From Branchinecta lynchi (taxonomy: Eukaryota; Arthropoda; Branchiopoda; Anostraca; Branchinectidae): 64,000 bases of DNA. The stretch spans positions 1 through 64,000 of the forward strand of contig JAKZAP010000183.1 of assembly GCA_023053575.1 (NCBI GenBank), written 5' to 3'. Shown in pieces: positions 14,265-24,353 of this stretch (its first letter is position 1; each line of letters opens with the position of its first letter). The translations under genes and the position numbers were made by a program. A model generated the notes under the pieces. It made no database searches, was not told where the DNA came from, and worked only from the letters and a program-made list of their open reading frames with translations.

Positions 14265-14355
14265 TCTTTCGTTTGGAAGGGAATCATAGGCTAGATATTG
14301 TAGTAGTGTTTTGAGTGTATTTTTCCTTTAGACCGGGTTAGTGAGCGAACGTAGA

Positions 14356-15435
14356 ATGTCTGAAGATGGCACATCAAATATGTCCCTTGGCACACTTTGC
14401 AAAATCGCATCTCAAGTCTCCACTTTCTCTGGGAGCGAAGACGTTTTGATATTTCTTGAGACGCTCGAAAATTTAAAATTCTGGGATAAGTCTATTCAGA
14501 GCGATGAACTTATCGGATTGGCATTCATGAAAACGACAAGTCAGGCGGCTAATTTCCTAACCAGTCACGCGAAATTTGAGTCATTCGATGATTTGAAGAA
14601 AGCCCTTGCCAGGCAGTTTGAACACACGTCCCTTAGGGCACGGTTGGTCCATGAAACTCTTCGTCTGGATGATGGCGAAGATCCGTTTCCGTTTTTCGAA
14701 AAATTGAAATTAAAAACTTTGAAACTTATGGGTTTGGATCAAGTTCCGTCGGCAACCGAAGGAAGCTTTGATGGCTATTCAAATCTTTTGAAAAACCTCC
14801 TCCTAGACAGCCTTTCCCCTCAACTAGGAATGCGGGTGGTCGCGAAGTGTCCCAAAGATTTTGAGGAGGCCACACAGTTTTTGATAAACGATTTTCGTGC
14901 ACGTGAATTTGCTAAAGCCAAGTCGCCTCATGTGTTTTCTACTATTGCTTCCGCTTCAGTCGAAACTAGGCCTAGTATACTAGCAAATGGAGCCACACGA
15001 GATGGCAGGGTCTCAGAAAACATACCAGATAAGCGTACCGACGGCACTATTTTCCGGCGTTCAAGTCGCCCAACGTTTCGCCGTCGGGAACCGTCACAAA
15101 GTAACCGACTGTCAAATGACATAAGCAGCTTCAGGAGTAGATCTCGTGACATGAGAGGGGTTCGGGAAGGTTCCTATGGGAGGTCCGAGTCCCGAAAACC
15201 TGGCGGTTCGAATAAGAATTGTTTCAACTGCAACAAAACCGGTCATTTTGCTCGGGAATGTCGCGCACCCCGTACCATGCGTTGCTATAGTTGTCAAAGA
15301 GTAGGGCATTTGGCAAGACAGTGCCGCAGTCAATCCGCCGGTCCTCGTCCCAAAAAATGTTTTAAATGTGGGAAACCGGGACATTTCTCAAGGGAATGCC
15401 ATCTAGCTGAAAATTTAAGTCGTTTAAACTTGTAA
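14356..15435 (+). CDS. Gag polyprotein with three CCHC zinc knuckles
   Basis: This is the structural protein of element 1, forming the cytoplasmic particle that packages the RNA. The open frame reaches back to GTG at 14341, but the first ATG is at 14356, so I start there (359 residues). Residues 1-250 look like a helical capsid-type region. About 210-285 is rich in Arg and Ser, as expected for nucleic-acid binding. Three CX2CX4HX4C knuckles follow, starting at C289, C310 and C335. Three is more than the one or two common in Ty3/gypsy Gag. The last codons contain the slippery heptamer at 15423-15429, so Gag-Pol would be made by minus-one slippage. Only the knuckles are diagnostic. The capsid assignment rests on position and length. 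Confidence 0.93.
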   Translation: MSEDGTSNMSLGTLCKIASQVSTFSGSEDVLIFLETLENLKFWDKSIQSDELIGLAFMKTTSQAANFLTSHAKFESFDDLKKALARQFEHTSLRARLVHETLRLDDGEDPFPFFEKLKLKTLKLMGLDQVPSATEGSFDGYSNLLKNLLLDSLSPQLGMRVVAKCPKDFEEATQFLINDFRAREFAKAKSPHVFSTIASASVETRPSILANGATRDGRVSENIPDKRTDGTIFRRSSRPTFRRREPSQSNRLSNDISSFRSRSRDMRGVREGSYGRSESRKPGGSNKNCFNCNKTGHFARECRAPRTMRCYSCQRVGHLARQCRSQSAGPRPKKCFKCGKPGHFSRECHLAENLSRLNL

Positions 15436-15490
15436 GGGGACGCGCACTTCGTCACGTTTCGGTAGATTCTGATGCGCATCCCGTCCCTTA
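15423..15490 (+). promoter_or_regulatory. Programmed minus-one frameshift site with 3' stem-loop
   Basis: TTTAAAC at 15423-15429 sits in the gag frame as T-TTA-AAC, the canonical X-XXY-YYZ arrangement, two codons before the gag stop. The pol frame is exactly minus one relative to gag. It is open from 15411, after a TGA at 15408-15410, straight through to the pol ATG at 15507. Six bases after the heptamer, GGGGACGCGCA (15436-15446) can pair with TGCGCATCCC (15473-15482), with one bulge and one mismatch. GTCCCTTA (15483-15490) offers an alternative partner for the bases from 15433. The 26-base loop could allow a pseudoknot. Confidence 0.85.
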
Positions 15491-15506
15491 TCGTTCGACT
15501 AAAATT

Positions 15507-18500
15507 ATGGGAGAAAATTTTATAGCGTCGTATTTTGCTAATTGCAGTGGAGTAAATTGTAAAGTTTTGCCGTATGTTAATGCTTTTGTGTGTGGTGTCT
15601 CTGTACGCGCGCTTGCCGATAGTGGCGCCTCGATATCGCTTTTAAGTTATGATATGTTTTTGCAGTTACCCGATTTAGTTAGGTCAAAGATAGTTAAAAA
15701 CTATAATGATGTTAGCAGTGCTACCGGTCATTCCATGGAAATTATCGGGAGTATTTCAGAGAATGTTAATATTGACGAACATGAATACTTTGAGACGTTT
15801 TTGATAAGTGACAAATTGAAAATACCGATGATATTAGGTTATGGATTCTTGAAGAAAAATGACCTATTAATTGATGCTAAGAATGACAAATTAATCCGTA
15901 GAGGCTCTAACGGGGAAAGTCTGCGGTCTGTTTGTGAATTTTCTGACCCGTCGGCAAATCTGGTCAACCTTAAAGAACAAATGAAACCAAATTGTTGTTT
16001 TGCTCGAAGCCAGTCCTGTGGTCCACAGTCGATTCCTTGTTCCTCCGTTAGTCCTGTAGTTAATTTACCACATTCCCACTGCCCTTGTCCACCACCTATC
16101 TGTGAAAGTGATGGTATTAAATCAGATATTGGGTTGGGAAAACCGGAGGTCGAATCGGCGAAATCGCCAAAACGCATACATCGGCTTCAACTTGTGTCTA
16201 GGGCTAGTGTTAATGCCAAGACCAGTAAACGTTGTGTGTTATCTACCAGTAGGGGGCCAATAGATACGGACGGTTTATTTTTGGTTTCACCTACAAAGGA
16301 AATGAGCGAAAGATTCCCAGACTTAGTCCTACCGGAACAACTTGTAACTACTCAGGATGGCATGTTTCAGGTGTTCATAGAGAACTATTCGGATAAAAAT
16401 CTGAAAATTCCCCGGTTCTACATGGCAAATGCCGAAGCTTGGGTTCCGGAAGAAAACGTTTGCATGAGTATTTCTGAAACATTGAAACCCACAGAGGTCA
16501 TTTCGGGTTCTGGTTTGCTGCCAAACAATGAAGTGGATGGGTTTCTTAAAATGTTCAAATTAGATCATCTTGCAAAGAACCCAATCCGAAAACAAAATGT
16601 TGAGAAACTTCTTATTGATAATCATGACGTGTTCGCGAAAGACGATTTTGATTTGGGAACTTGTAATATTGAGCCTTTTGTAATTGACGTTGGTAATGCT
16701 TCCCCTCAGAAAGTCCGTCCATATCGCATCCCAGTCCACCTAGAACCAGTTGCAAAGGCAGAAATAGACCGTATGTTGGCCTGTAAGGTCATAGAGCCAG
16801 CAACTTCACCGTGGCTGGCCCCTCTGCTGTTAGTAAAGAAAAAGGATGAATCTTATCGGGCCGTTACCGATTTTCGCCGACTGAATGATGTGACTGTCGG
16901 CGATGAGTTCCCCCTTCCCTATATTACTGCCATTTTAGACAAACTGCATGGTAAAAAGATTTTTTCTGTTCTTGACTGTTTAAGTGGCTATTGGCAGATG
17001 ACAGTACACCCTGACAGTATAAAATATACAGGATTTTCGGCCCCAGGCTACGAACAGTATGTGTACGCGAAGCTTGCGTTTGGTCTCAAAAACGCACCCG
17101 CCGCTTATAGTAGAATTATGCATCGAATTTTAAAACATCTGTTTGATGAAGGGGTCGCCGTTTATCTCGATGACGTGATAAACGCCTCCGATGACGACGA
17201 TTCACACATGATTTTGTTGACTAAAGTTTTTGCAGCTTTTCGCAAAGCTGGTTTGAAGTTGAAAGCGCGGAAATGTGATTTTTTCAAGGAAGAAGTTATT
17301 TTCTTGGGTCACCGTGTCGATAAAAATGGAATTCGTCCCGATCCTAATAAGTTAAGTGCCGTACGTGACCTCGCGTATCCGAAAGACGTCAGTGAATTGC
17401 GATCCTGCATAGGTCTATTCTCATATTTCCGGAAATTTGTTCCCCAATTTTCTGCCATAGCGTCGCCTCTTATTAAACTTACAAAGAAAGAGGTATCTTT
17501 TGTTTTCGGTGATGAAGAAAAGAAGGTTTTTGAACAGCTTCGGTCTAAATTATTGGAAGAACCTATCCTTGGTCTTCCAGATCTTAGTCGAACAGCAAAT
17601 CCGATGAAAATTTATTGCGACGCCAGCAACAAGGCGTGTGGGGGATTTTTGACACAAATTCAAAATGGGGTACAAAAGGTCTTGCAGTACACATCACGTA
17701 CGTTCAATGACGCAGAGGTAAAACACGCCGCGGTTCAGAAGGAGGCCTTAGCCATTAAGCAGTGCATTAGGTCGTTTCGCCCTTACTTGCTTGGTAGAAA
17801 ATTCATTGTCGCCTCGGATCATAAGCCTCTTCAGTGGTTGATGAAGAGCACAGGGAAGGATCTCACCGGGAAGTGGGCTAGAATGCAGATGGAACTGCAG
17901 GGGTACGATTTTGAGATTACACACATTCCGGGGGCTCAAAACGTTGTCGCAGACGCACTCAGTCGCCTCCCGACGGCTGATTCAAATCTCGAAATAATGG
18001 CGGTGGTACCAGGGGCGGACAGCCAGTTCTCTTCACAAGAACTGCGTAATTTGCAAGGGAAAGACGGGTTTTCGTCTGCGGTACGTAACTACCTTCAGCA
18101 TGGTAGTGAGTTGCCCTCTCAAATCGAAAATCAAGTTTTGCGCGAAATCGAAAATTTTGTACTAGATGATGGCTTACTTTGTTACGTTTACACCCCGTAT
18201 CAAAACTGCCGTAGATCGGACCTGCGGGTAGTACCGGTTTTACCCCGCTCGCTTATTCCGGAAGTTCTGTTTGATTGCCATGATTCTAAAATATCGGGTC
18301 ATTTTGGGTTCCTCAAGACATACGAACGCGTGCGCAACCGTTCTTACTTCAGAAACATGTACAACGTTGTCAAACAATACGTTCAGTGTTGCCTTGACTG
18401 CTGTCAACGAAAAGGTCTGAACCATACACCAAGGGCACCTTTGGGCACCATTCCCGAATCATCGAGACCACTTGATATGGTAGGCATTGATTTATTGGGT

Positions 18501-20660
18501 CCCTTACCTGTGTCCAGGCAAGGATCAAAGTATATAGTCGTTATCACTGACCACTTCACGAAATACATTGTTCTTACGGCCATAGCGGATAAAACAGCAA
18601 AAGCTGTTGCCAGAGCATTTGTCGAGCATTTCATTTTAGTTTATGGAACGTGTGAACGTCTAATAAGTGACCAGGGTTCAGAATTTATAAATGCGGTATT
18701 CAAGGGCATCCTTGAACTTCTAGACATTAAGCAGCTTCGTACATCTGCTTACCATCCAATGTGTAACGGGGCGGTAGAAAGACGGAATAGGGATATTGCA
18801 AACATTTTAAGCCTTTATGTCAAAGATAGGGGACACTCTGATTGGGAGGATCAACTTCGTTATGTCCAGTTTGCTATGAATACGGCTTTTCATGAATCCA
18901 TCTCAGATAATCCGTTCTATGCTATGTTCCTTCGCGACGTCCGTTTCCCGACGGACACTGTCATAAACAGTAGAGTTTATTATAATCTGGACACCGATTA
19001 CAAATCAGAGATGATTACCCGACAGAGGACTGCATATCAAATGATCAAAGAAAACTCTGACATCTCTCGGGAACGTCAACAGTTCTACTACAATAGAACT
19101 GAGAACCAGAAACCTCTTAAAGTTGGCAATCTTGTCCTGTTACATACACCACCTGACGCGAGACTGAGAAAACTAGATAAAATCCGTTGGGTTGGGCCTT
19201 TCAGAATAACTGCGGCTTTAGAGAATGGGTTAAATTTTGAAATCACACGACTATCAGACGGACGGGTGGAGGTTGTCCATTACAACCGTTTGAAAACGTA
19301 CGTTCCCAGGAGTCTGTGGGAAAAAGACGTCGTCCAAGATGAACTGATCATACCCCCTAATTTTGACGAAATCCCGCTACCCGCGCCCACTACTGATCCG
19401 TCATCCCCACCCACTACTGATCCGTTACCGACGCCCACTATTCTTCCGTTACCCACTCTCGCAAAAGAACCGGCCCGGGGTAAACCTGAAAGTTCGCGTA
19501 CCGGGAAAACAGTTACTTGGTGGGACAACACACTTTCGGCTCAGAAAGCTATTTCAGGTCACGACTCACCAAACCTGCTTACTGAGGAAATGTATGATAT
19601 CGGCACGGGTAATTTTACTTCTAGACCGGAATCGCCGGTCTTGGGTTCTGAACCGGGTGAGGACTTTCCAAAATTCCGTAAAATTTCCCCATTGACCCGC
19701 CCTTTAACATTACAACCGTACCATACTGACCAGTCAACTGAACATGGTGACTGTAAAAGACGCTATTCTGTGGGTTCTGAAGATATGGCTTGGGATGACC
19801 CCTACACAGAAACGCCTGTTCGGCGGCAAGGTTTAGGAAGTTCTTCAAGTTTCGAGAGTGAGTCACTAGATGACGCACTAGTGAAAAGAGAGCTTTTCAC
19901 ACCGGCGAGAATTAGATGTTCCACGCCAACTTTTGGCGAGGAACCAATGTCAAGGCCAGGTATCACGCCATCTCGTGATTACTACGAAAATCTGGAGGGT
20001 GTTTGGTTACCGTCTCTCGATCCACCTAACTATCGCCTCCAGTTCGAGAGCCCAGTTGTTCCGGATCAGCGTAGTGATCCTGTTAATATTGGGGATCCAT
20101 CCGGGGTTATTAACTTTCCCCAGTCCAGTTCACGGGTTGACGGGTCCCCCAAATTTTCCCCTGTCCGACCGGAAGAAGAATCACCTAATCAGACGGTGAT
20201 CGAGACACCTCAATCTCATAATAGTAAAGTGCCACGATTACCAGAAGCCGGAGGGACAAGCCCTCAGGACGAAGGTTCTGGTAAAGACTCGGGTCAGTCC
20301 GGACTCGAGTTAGAACCCGGCGTTAGGGTCAATAATGAGGGTAATCGTTCTGGTAGTATGCCTGAATTGAGGGGACCGTTCGGAGAGCTTGATTCCGACC
20401 ATCCAGAGTCGGAATGCCCTATTGACCTTAGTAGCCCACCACCAATTTTGATTCGTGACAGAGCTTTAAGTCATCCGACGGTGCGTTCGGAGGCTTTAAG
20501 ATTACGCACACAAGCTGCGCGGCGGGGCGCATTCCAAGGTGTGAGGTTTGATCTGGCAACCAGAGGGTCCAGACAAACTTCGAGAGAAACCCGCCGACCG
20601 GAGAGGTTTGGGTATGATAAATTAGGGAACCCCTATTTACCGGAAGCTAAAAGAAAGTAA
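15507..20660 (+). CDS. Pol polyprotein: protease, reverse transcriptase, RNase H, integrase
   Basis: This is the enzyme polyprotein of element 1, 1717 residues counted from the ATG at 15507. In the element it is probably made as Gag-Pol, since its frame is open back to 15411 and joins gag at the slippery site. The aspartic protease has DSGA at 38-41. RT spans about 400-620, with catalytic D490 in VLDCLSGYW and YLDD at 553-556. RNase H has D705 (IYCDAS), D771 (ASDHKP) and D816 (VVADALSR). Integrase has the zinc module H925, H932, C962, C965, then D995, D1055 and E1091, an exact DD35E. A GPF motif follows at 1230-1232. All catalytic residues are present with no stop or frameshift. Residues from about 1275 to 1717 form a Pro/Ser/acid-rich tail of unknown role, ending in a basic stretch. 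I see no chromodomain. Confidence 0.97.
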   Translation: MGENFIASYFANCSGVNCKVLPYVNAFVCGVSVRALADSGASISLLSYDMFLQLPDLVRSKIVKNYNDVSSATGHSMEIIGSISENVNIDEHEYFETFLISDKLKIPMILGYGFLKKNDLLIDAKNDKLIRRGSNGESLRSVCEFSDPSANLVNLKEQMKPNCCFARSQSCGPQSIPCSSVSPVVNLPHSHCPCPPPICESDGIKSDIGLGKPEVESAKSPKRIHRLQLVSRASVNAKTSKRCVLSTSRGPIDTDGLFLVSPTKEMSERFPDLVLPEQLVTTQDGMFQVFIENYSDKNLKIPRFYMANAEAWVPEENVCMSISETLKPTEVISGSGLLPNNEVDGFLKMFKLDHLAKNPIRKQNVEKLLIDNHDVFAKDDFDLGTCNIEPFVIDVGNASPQKVRPYRIPVHLEPVAKAEIDRMLACKVIEPATSPWLAPLLLVKKKDESYRAVTDFRRLNDVTVGDEFPLPYITAILDKLHGKKIFSVLDCLSGYWQMTVHPDSIKYTGFSAPGYEQYVYAKLAFGLKNAPAAYSRIMHRILKHLFDEGVAVYLDDVINASDDDDSHMILLTKVFAAFRKAGLKLKARKCDFFKEEVIFLGHRVDKNGIRPDPNKLSAVRDLAYPKDVSELRSCIGLFSYFRKFVPQFSAIASPLIKLTKKEVSFVFGDEEKKVFEQLRSKLLEEPILGLPDLSRTANPMKIYCDASNKACGGFLTQIQNGVQKVLQYTSRTFNDAEVKHAAVQKEALAIKQCIRSFRPYLLGRKFIVASDHKPLQWLMKSTGKDLTGKWARMQMELQGYDFEITHIPGAQNVVADALSRLPTADSNLEIMAVVPGADSQFSSQELRNLQGKDGFSSAVRNYLQHGSELPSQIENQVLREIENFVLDDGLLCYVYTPYQNCRRSDLRVVPVLPRSLIPEVLFDCHDSKISGHFGFLKTYERVRNRSYFRNMYNVVKQYVQCCLDCCQRKGLNHTPRAPLGTIPESSRPLDMVGIDLLGPLPVSRQGSKYIVVITDHFTKYIVLTAIADKTAKAVARAFVEHFILVYGTCERLISDQGSEFINAVFKGILELLDIKQLRTSAYHPMCNGAVERRNRDIANILSLYVKDRGHSDWEDQLRYVQFAMNTAFHESISDNPFYAMFLRDVRFPTDTVINSRVYYNLDTDYKSEMITRQRTAYQMIKENSDISRERQQFYYNRTENQKPLKVGNLVLLHTPPDARLRKLDKIRWVGPFRITAALENGLNFEITRLSDGRVEVVHYNRLKTYVPRSLWEKDVVQDELIIPPNFDEIPLPAPTTDPSSPPTTDPLPTPTILPLPTLAKEPARGKPESSRTGKTVTWWDNTLSAQKAISGHDSPNLLTEEMYDIGTGNFTSRPESPVLGSEPGEDFPKFRKISPLTRPLTLQPYHTDQSTEHGDCKRRYSVGSEDMAWDDPYTETPVRRQGLGSSSSFESESLDDALVKRELFTPARIRCSTPTFGEEPMSRPGITPSRDYYENLEGVWLPSLDPPNYRLQFESPVVPDQRSDPVNIGDPSGVINFPQSSSRVDGSPKFSPVRPEEESPNQTVIETPQSHNSKVPRLPEAGGTSPQDEGSGKDSGQSGLELEPGVRVNNEGNRSGSMPELRGPFGELDSDHPESECPIDLSSPPPILIRDRALSHPTVRSEALRLRTQAARRGAFQGVRFDLATRGSRQTSRETRRPERFGYDKLGNPYLPEAKRK

Positions 20661-20691
20661 TATCATGATTAATAAATAGAAAATAAGTAGA

Positions 20692-20973
20692 ATGCAGTAT
20701 TTTCTTTTATTACAGGAAGGAAGAGAGAGAAAAACTGGAAATTATAATAAGTTTCTGTCTAAAAAGATTGAGAATAACGACAGAGAAATAGGAGTAATCC
20801 AAGGTCATTCGGCAGACGTGCAAGATGTACTTTTGGATACACAGGAAATGCCCATTGGACAGATGAGCATGTTGAAATTCGCGAGAGAAACTAACAATCA
20901 GCGAAAGTGCGAAATCGAACTACTTAGAAAAAACGTACAGAGAACACTGGATTTGTGGCCCATGTGTCTTTAA
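20692..20973 (+). CDS. Small open frame after pol, function unknown
   Basis: A 93-residue frame beginning with ATG 32 bases after the pol stop. The product is hydrophilic, rich in Lys, Glu, Arg and Asn, with no signal peptide, membrane segment or motif I recognise. A pyrimidine-rich stretch ending in ACAG at about 20715 lies just inside its start and resembles a 3' splice site. The frame might therefore be part of a spliced downstream exon rather than start at its ATG. Length and composition are also compatible with chance. Low confidence as a gene. Confidence 0.2.
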   Translation: MQYFLLLQEGRERKTGNYNKFLSKKIENNDREIGVIQGHSADVQDVLLDTQEMPIGQMSMLKFARETNNQRKCEIELLRKNVQRTLDLWPMCL

Positions 20974-21536
20974 TTACTACCGGCCGGGGTATTAGAGACG
21001 GACGAGCTATACAGCCTTAGATGTCCACAGTGTAAAAGCTTTATGGAAATAGTTTTGTCGGACCATTCATTTCGGGGAGCAAAAGGATCCATACACAGTG
21101 AAATTCTTCCAAAACTTGGATAAAAGTGGAGTAAACAAGTATAAATACTGATGCGTAGCAAACAAGTAGAAAGCAATTTTGTTTGGTTTTGCTTTTATTT
21201 GAGGGGTAAACTAATAATAAGTTAAAGAAGTAGTTGCTACGCGGTGATCTAAAAATAAAAATAAAATGGGATAAAATCAGTAGGAATGCTTCGTAGGACT
21301 GCTATGTATGTGTTGCTTTGGAAATTGCTAGCTTAGTTATGCCTTATTTGTGTTCCTTTATTTCAGAACAGTTGAAGGAAATCGTGGCATATATAAACGA
21401 TTTCAAGTCATAGCGGGATTGTATGACAGGAAGAAAAGAAGAGCGGGTATCCGCCAATTTAAATTATAAAAAAAAAAAAGGGTGGCAATTTTAATTTGAA
21501 TTATGAATGAATATTTGCTCAGTCTTTATGAGTAAT

Positions 21537-21586
21537 GCACGTCGAGTAAGCAGCAGCGTCATGAACTGTTGCTCGGTTGATTGTGC
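21537..21586 (+). other. Upstream hairpin with GTCATGAACTG loop (element 1)
   Basis: GCAC (21537-21540) can pair with GTGC (21583-21586). Inside, AGCAGC (21552-21557) pairs with GTTGCT (21568-21573), leaving a loop that carries TCATGAAC. Element 2 has the same loop word on a stronger hairpin at 31924-31960. In both elements it lies just upstream of the larger conserved fold. Confidence 0.5.
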
Positions 21587-21606
21587 AACCCTAAATTTGA
21601 TATCGG

Positions 21607-21676
21607 GTAGTGACTTCATGCACTAGCAAATCTTTGAGTGAGCTCGATCACTGCTGGTCCCCTTGACAGAAACTAC
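21607..21676 (+). other. Conserved structured RNA motif, copy A
   Basis: Outer stem P1: GTAGT (21607-21611) with ACTAC (21672-21676). Middle stem P2: ACTAGC (21622-21627) with GCTGGT (21653-21658), with one G-U pair. Inner hairpin P3: AGTGA (21637-21641) with TCACT (21648-21652), stacked directly on P2. Unpaired, conserved positions are GAC..TCATGC on the 5' side, AAATCTTTG before P3, and CCCCTTGA after P2. Copies B and C in element 2 keep these unpaired words but change the stem sequences while keeping the pairing. The family is unknown to me. Confidence 0.7.
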
Positions 21677-22056
21677 ACGGTCCATTATTTTGATTTATTT
21701 TGCGTACGTTATGTGGCGTAACGACAGATTGCCCAGAAATAATTAATCAGTTATAATCCCCTAGACCGCATTATGATACTAGAATGACTGACTGTACAAA
21801 AACCCAGTTGTGTCAAATTGAATATCTGAAATATTAAATTTGTGGGATCCCATCGAAAACTTTGGTCTTGTTGTTTGTTCCAAGCATAGCCTTCTCCCCA
21901 AGTATCTTTGCCCAAGTCCCTAGTATCACTTACAAATAGTAGAAGAAGAAGATTGTCTAATTCGTGACATTAGCAGGAAGTTTCCAAATTCCTTTTATCC
22001 GTTTTATTAGCAGCAAAATTTGTTTGATCTGTCACGGCGAATCCCAAATTCACGTA

Positions 22057-22201
22057 TGACGTAGTCGTATAACGTCGTGTTACGAAGCATAAACATGACG
22101 TATTTGCGTGACGTATATGGAGCATGACGAAGCGGTATGACGTAGGAAGTACCTTTAACGCTTACGAAGCCTCGTATTTAAATATTGCTGTTCATGACGT
22201 A
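22057..22201 (+). promoter_or_regulatory. Cluster of five TGACGTA motifs
   Basis: TGACGTA occurs at 22057, 22096, 22109, 22138 and 22195, all on the plus strand, with a near match TGACGA at 22125. A 7-mer would be expected about 0.01 times in 145 bp by chance. The word resembles ATF/CREB half-sites. Two of the spacings are 13 bp and one is 39 bp, so a decayed 13-bp tandem repeat could also explain part of it. Confidence 0.5.
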
Positions 22202-22655
22202 AATCTGCTGTTTGAATTTATCCAAACCACCGACGTCACTTTGCGGTTTAACTTTATATCGCAACTTTAATTTAATTCGAACCTGATTTGTATGAGTCGA
22301 TTGACAGAAAATGAAGTTTGAGATTTGCTTAACTTGTTGTTCTAGTTTTTCAGTTTGAGATTGACAGGAGATAGACATTGGTTTGGATGATGTCACAGGT
22401 CAGACAGACACTGCATCAGCCAATCGTCAGAGGTCAAAGACGTAAACCTGACCTCAAAACAGCTTCACGGTAACAAGTATAGCAGTAGAGGTATACCATC
22501 CTACCCCATGTTACCAGAATTGTTTAGAAATAGTTTCTTATGCTATTTGTCTTGTTGAAGAACTAAAGCCGCTAAGTTTAAATGGATTTATTCACTAGTT
22601 GAATTTAAAAACTCGCGGTTGCGTTATCATTCGTGTATTTTAAACGACGGATGAG

Positions 22656-22769
22656 AAGTCGCGAGAAGTTTAAAGTGCCACGTAATTTGCGGTTTTGGCC
22701 TTTGAGACATTTAAGTCGCGAGAAGTTTAAAGAGCCATGTAATTTGCAGTTTTGGCATTTGATATATAT
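22656..22769 (+). repeat. Two-copy 57-bp tandem repeat
   Basis: Unit 1 is 22656-22712 and unit 2 is 22713-22769. Both start AAGTCGCGAGAAGTTTAAAG and are nearly identical for the first 48 bases, with four substitutions, then drift. The open frame running across it starts without ATG and is not called. Confidence 0.85.
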
Positions 22770-23209
22770 TAAATATCAAAGATGTTGTGTTTTAAATGCC
22801 GAAACAAGTGAACAGACAAAACGTGAAGGACTGAGATTCGGTTGAAAGAAACACGAAATTACCACAAAGAGAAAACGATAGAATGTAGCCCTGTAAGCGG
22901 TTACGTTATTTTTCCAGATTTATTGCGTTTATTATTTTACAGATTTTAATTCGCAAATCGCCGAGCCAATAGAAATGAATTCAAGTATCGTCGCCCGTTT
23001 GGAAGCGGGGTGGAGCAACAGCACCGTTCACATACACTACCTCTGCTGATGGAGAACAAGAGACGAACTATCGCTACCGCTCATTGGGTCGGGAGTCAAC
23101 CTGTATGTGGACGAGGAGTAGTCGGCATTGCCGGAGGTTCTTAGTGAAGAACCAAGGAGAAACGTAGCTATGAATCATTTTCTTACTTTGTCGCCAAAAC
23201 ATGTCTTTA

Positions 23210-23229
23210 TGACGTCATTGATAACGTCA
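23210..23229 (+). promoter_or_regulatory. CRE-like palindrome with adjacent half-site
   Basis: A perfect TGACGTCA at 23210-23217 is followed by ACGTCA at 23224-23229. The same octamer occurs at 32034-32041 inside copy B of the RNA motif. Transcription-factor use is inference only. Confidence 0.3.
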
Positions 23230-23759
23230 TTGCGGAGTCGACACCTATCGAGATACCAGTTGAAGTATCCGTCGACCTATTGTTGACACTTTCGTCACGC
23301 GCTCCCGGGTAGACTAAACAACGACTGTTTATAAACGTACCAGTGAGACTACAACTGAGCAGTTAATCGAATTTCTGCCAATACTCGAAAATATTCAAGC
23401 TGGAAGGGAGTTGAGAATGTGACTGTACCATTTTGAAACCTCGAATCATAGGTCAAACACAACACCAATCCTGATGAAAGTAAGAGGTTACGACAACATA
23501 TAATACGAACTTGTACATGAAGCATGAGCTTCATGGGTGAAACAATTGTCAGAATTTCCATACAGTTATAATGGCATAGGGTGAGCCAACTTGTAAAGAT
23601 ACCGGTGTGTGCAAGACGCACGTGTAAGATAATGCGCTAATGCTTGTTCAGCGAACTTGTCGAAGTGGTCATACTATTATAATGGCCAATTACCAGTCAA
23701 ATATTTTACGGTTACTCGTGGCTGAAATCTGGCGTGAAAAGACAACAGATTCCAGCCAA

Positions 23760-23783
23760 CGGCTAGTAAAGTCTTACTAGCCG
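23760..23783 (+). other. Perfect 10-bp hairpin
   Basis: CGGCTAGTAA (23760-23769) pairs perfectly with TTACTAGCCG (23774-23783) across the loop AGTC. It is followed by GCTTTTATTG. It looks like a bacterial terminator, but the context is a eukaryotic retroelement. The role is unknown. Confidence 0.5.
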
Positions 23784-24343
23784 GCTTTTATTGTATGCTA
23801 ATGTGCTTATTTGTTGCAGGAGCTGACATCTGGTTGTATAAAGGAACGTCGTTGCAAGCTCATTCAACTACGCTAACATAGAGGTCATGGAAGATGACCG
23901 CAAGGAGAGTTCATCATCATGGCCGAGCATCAAGAGCCAATGGAGGAGAATACGAAATTAGATATTGATGATTGTAAATTTGACAACAGCTTTGGCAAGG
24001 CGAATTTCAGAGTCGTGGTAATGTAGTTCTCGTTCCTTGCGTCGCGACCACAGCTTCCAAGTTTGCACATGGTTTCAGTAGAACTTTAAAAGGGTAAAAG
24101 TCAATTCCTTCTTTAATTCTGGGAAGTTGGTTCGAAAGCAAACTATTCCAGATAGTTGATATTTTAAAAAGTAATTATGTCGATTTTGCTATATATCTCA
24201 TTTTAAATCTACTAAATTTTAAAATGGAATGACCAGACGTTTGTTGATACTAATCCTTCTTTGTTGGTAGTTGTGATCGGAGAATCAAAACTTGATTTCG
24301 TCGAAATAAAAATAAACCCTACCCCGAACGAGATTTTTCGAAA

Positions 24344-24353
24344 GGGGGGAGGG
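24344..24353 (+). other. G-rich run, possible secondary polypurine tract
   Basis: GGGGGGAGGG preceded by GAAA in the non-coding region. Element 2 has a similar run at 33721-33732. It could prime a second plus strand as a central polypurine tract does. This is inference from composition only. Confidence 0.3.

Noticed and set aside
14341..14355. GTG as the gag start
   Set aside because: Eukaryotic initiation at GTG is rare; the in-frame ATG at 14356 is 15 bases downstream.
21607..21676. Hammerhead ribozyme
   Set aside because: No CTGANGA plus GAAA core with three stems could be placed in any of the three copies; the fold is a linear stack P1-P2-P3.
22178..22396. Short minus-strand frames in the element 1 3' region (also 23349-23621)
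   Set aside because: Under 100 codons, no motif, AT-rich non-coding context and no partner in element 2.
23760..23783. Rho-independent terminator
   Set aside because: The hairpin followed by T-rich sequence resembles one, but the surrounding DNA is a eukaryotic LTR element.
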